Shown piece after piece: positions 63,642 to 64,000 of a stretch of DNA of 64,000 bases (position 1 is the stretch's first letter; every line of letters begins with the position of its first letter). The stretch comes from Geosporobacter ferrireducens (lineage in GTDB: Bacteria; Bacillota; Clostridia; Peptostreptococcales; Thermotaleaceae). Below the pieces are notes generated by a model. That model worked only from the letters and a program-made list of their open reading frames with translations, was not told the DNA's origin and did no database searches. The stretch is from contig NZ_CP017269.1 in assembly GCF_001750685.1 (NCBI RefSeq), positions 2,335,416 through 2,399,415 of the forward strand, written 5' to 3'. A program made the translations under genes and the position numbers.

Positions 63642-64000
63642 CTTTGTCACCCAAATTCTTTTCAAATTGCACCCTAGTTACACTAAATCCATGCTTGTTA
63701 TAAAATTCAATAGTTCTTTCATTCTTGCTAGTAGTTAAAAGTTCAATGACTTTAATGTTTTTCTCTAATGCATATTTTTCTATAAAATCAATCATTCTCG
63801 TACCTATTCCATAACCTCTAAACGCAGCATCTACGACAATATGACTAATATGAAGTCTTTCCTCTCCCAAAAATAATCTTCTATAGGCCCATAAAAAACC
63901 AATAACTTTTCCCCCTGAGTAAGCTGCAATAATAAGTGCAGAACCATCATTTATAAACTTTTTCATATCATGGAAGTTAGAAATTGCAAAATTCGAAAGG
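63631..64000 (-). CDS. GNAT N-acetyltransferase, 5' end cut by window
   Basis: The frame is open to 64000, so the start lies outside; the in-frame ATG at 63966 would lose the first strand of the fold. The acetyl-CoA-binding motif A is HISHIVVDAAFRGYGIGTRM, followed by IEFYNKHGFSVTRVQFEKNL. It overlaps the DegT-like gene, and together with the FemAB-like gene suggests a three-gene set that makes and acylates an amino group. The substrate is unknown. Confidence 0.85.
   Translation of the reverse strand, partial: LSNFAISNFHDMKKFINDGSALIIAAYSGGKVIGFLWAYRRLFLGEERLHISHIVVDAAFRGYGIGTRMIDFIEKYALEKNIKVIELLTTSKNERTIEFYNKHGFSVTRVQFEKNLGDKDDN

Noticed and set aside
1-64000. CRISPR array from the regular hairpin repeats
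   Set aside because: Copies are single and hundreds to thousands of bases apart, with varying stems; no array, spacers or cas genes.
1-64000. tRNA, rRNA, T-box or riboswitch
   Set aside because: I found no cloverleaf, T-box sequence or known aptamer core in the intergenic spaces; the structures seen are hairpin repeats or terminators.

Overview
The window looks like a chromosome segment of an anaerobic, amino-acid-fermenting Firmicute of class Clostridia. The evidence is a V-type ATPase operon, lysine-fermentation enzymes (kal, kce), a butyrate/acetoacetate CoA-transferase set under sigma-54-type control, and a housekeeping gene order that matches, as I recall it, the glpX-rho-rpmE-tdk ... 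prfA-prmC ... sua5-ywlE-rpiB ... upp-mnaA block of Bacillus subtilis. I cannot name a species. Every gene I support lies on the minus strand, so transcription runs from high to low coordinates.

Layout, left to right. 1-1721: partial class III aminotransferase and a DUF3870 gene. 1805-13791: wall and housekeeping block: UDP-GlcNAc 2-epimerase, TagO/WecA-like transferase, dCMP deaminase, upp, rpiB, a low-molecular-weight phosphatase with a coiled-coil insertion, Sua5/YwlC, a ZIP metal transporter, prfA, a CPA-type antiporter, prmC and a DUF1385 gene. 13974-19914: thlA-atoD-atoA-atoE behind a near-consensus sigma-54 promoter, next to a PAS-AAA+-Fis activator. 20014-24963: tdk, rpmE, rho and two tandem glpX paralogues. 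25611-36928: nine V-ATPase genes followed downstream by a coiled-coil gene, kal, kce and an unrecognised cysteine-rich gene. 37139-42059: an RND efflux pump, its lipoprotein adaptor and a TetR regulator with visible operators. 42175-64000: a surface-polysaccharide locus (UDP-GlcNAc dehydratase, VanZ-like protein, galU, broken galE, an IS3-family element, ugd, flippase, polymerase, four-gene UDP-L-FucNAc/glycosyltransferase set, FemAB-like, DegT-like and GNAT genes).

How the genes fit together. Kce splits 5-amino-3-oxohexanoate with acetyl-CoA into 3-aminobutyryl-CoA and acetoacetate. Kal deaminates 3-aminobutyryl-CoA to crotonyl-CoA. AtoDA can activate the acetoacetate and ThlA can cleave acetoacetyl-CoA to acetyl-CoA, so the lower half of lysine fermentation is split over two loci 10 kb apart. 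GalU and Ugd supply UDP-glucose and UDP-glucuronate. The FnlABC-type trio supplies UDP-N-acetyl-L-fucosamine. The Wzx/Wzy pair exports and polymerises the repeat unit.

Intergenic spaces are unusually structured. About fifteen copies of a GTAGGGG/CCCCTAC-bounded hairpin repeat with covarying arms, three copies of a second dyad family and one MITE-like element are scattered through 1-34 kb, including inside the V-ATPase operon. I saw none in the polysaccharide locus. I found no rRNA, tRNA, CRISPR array or prophage.
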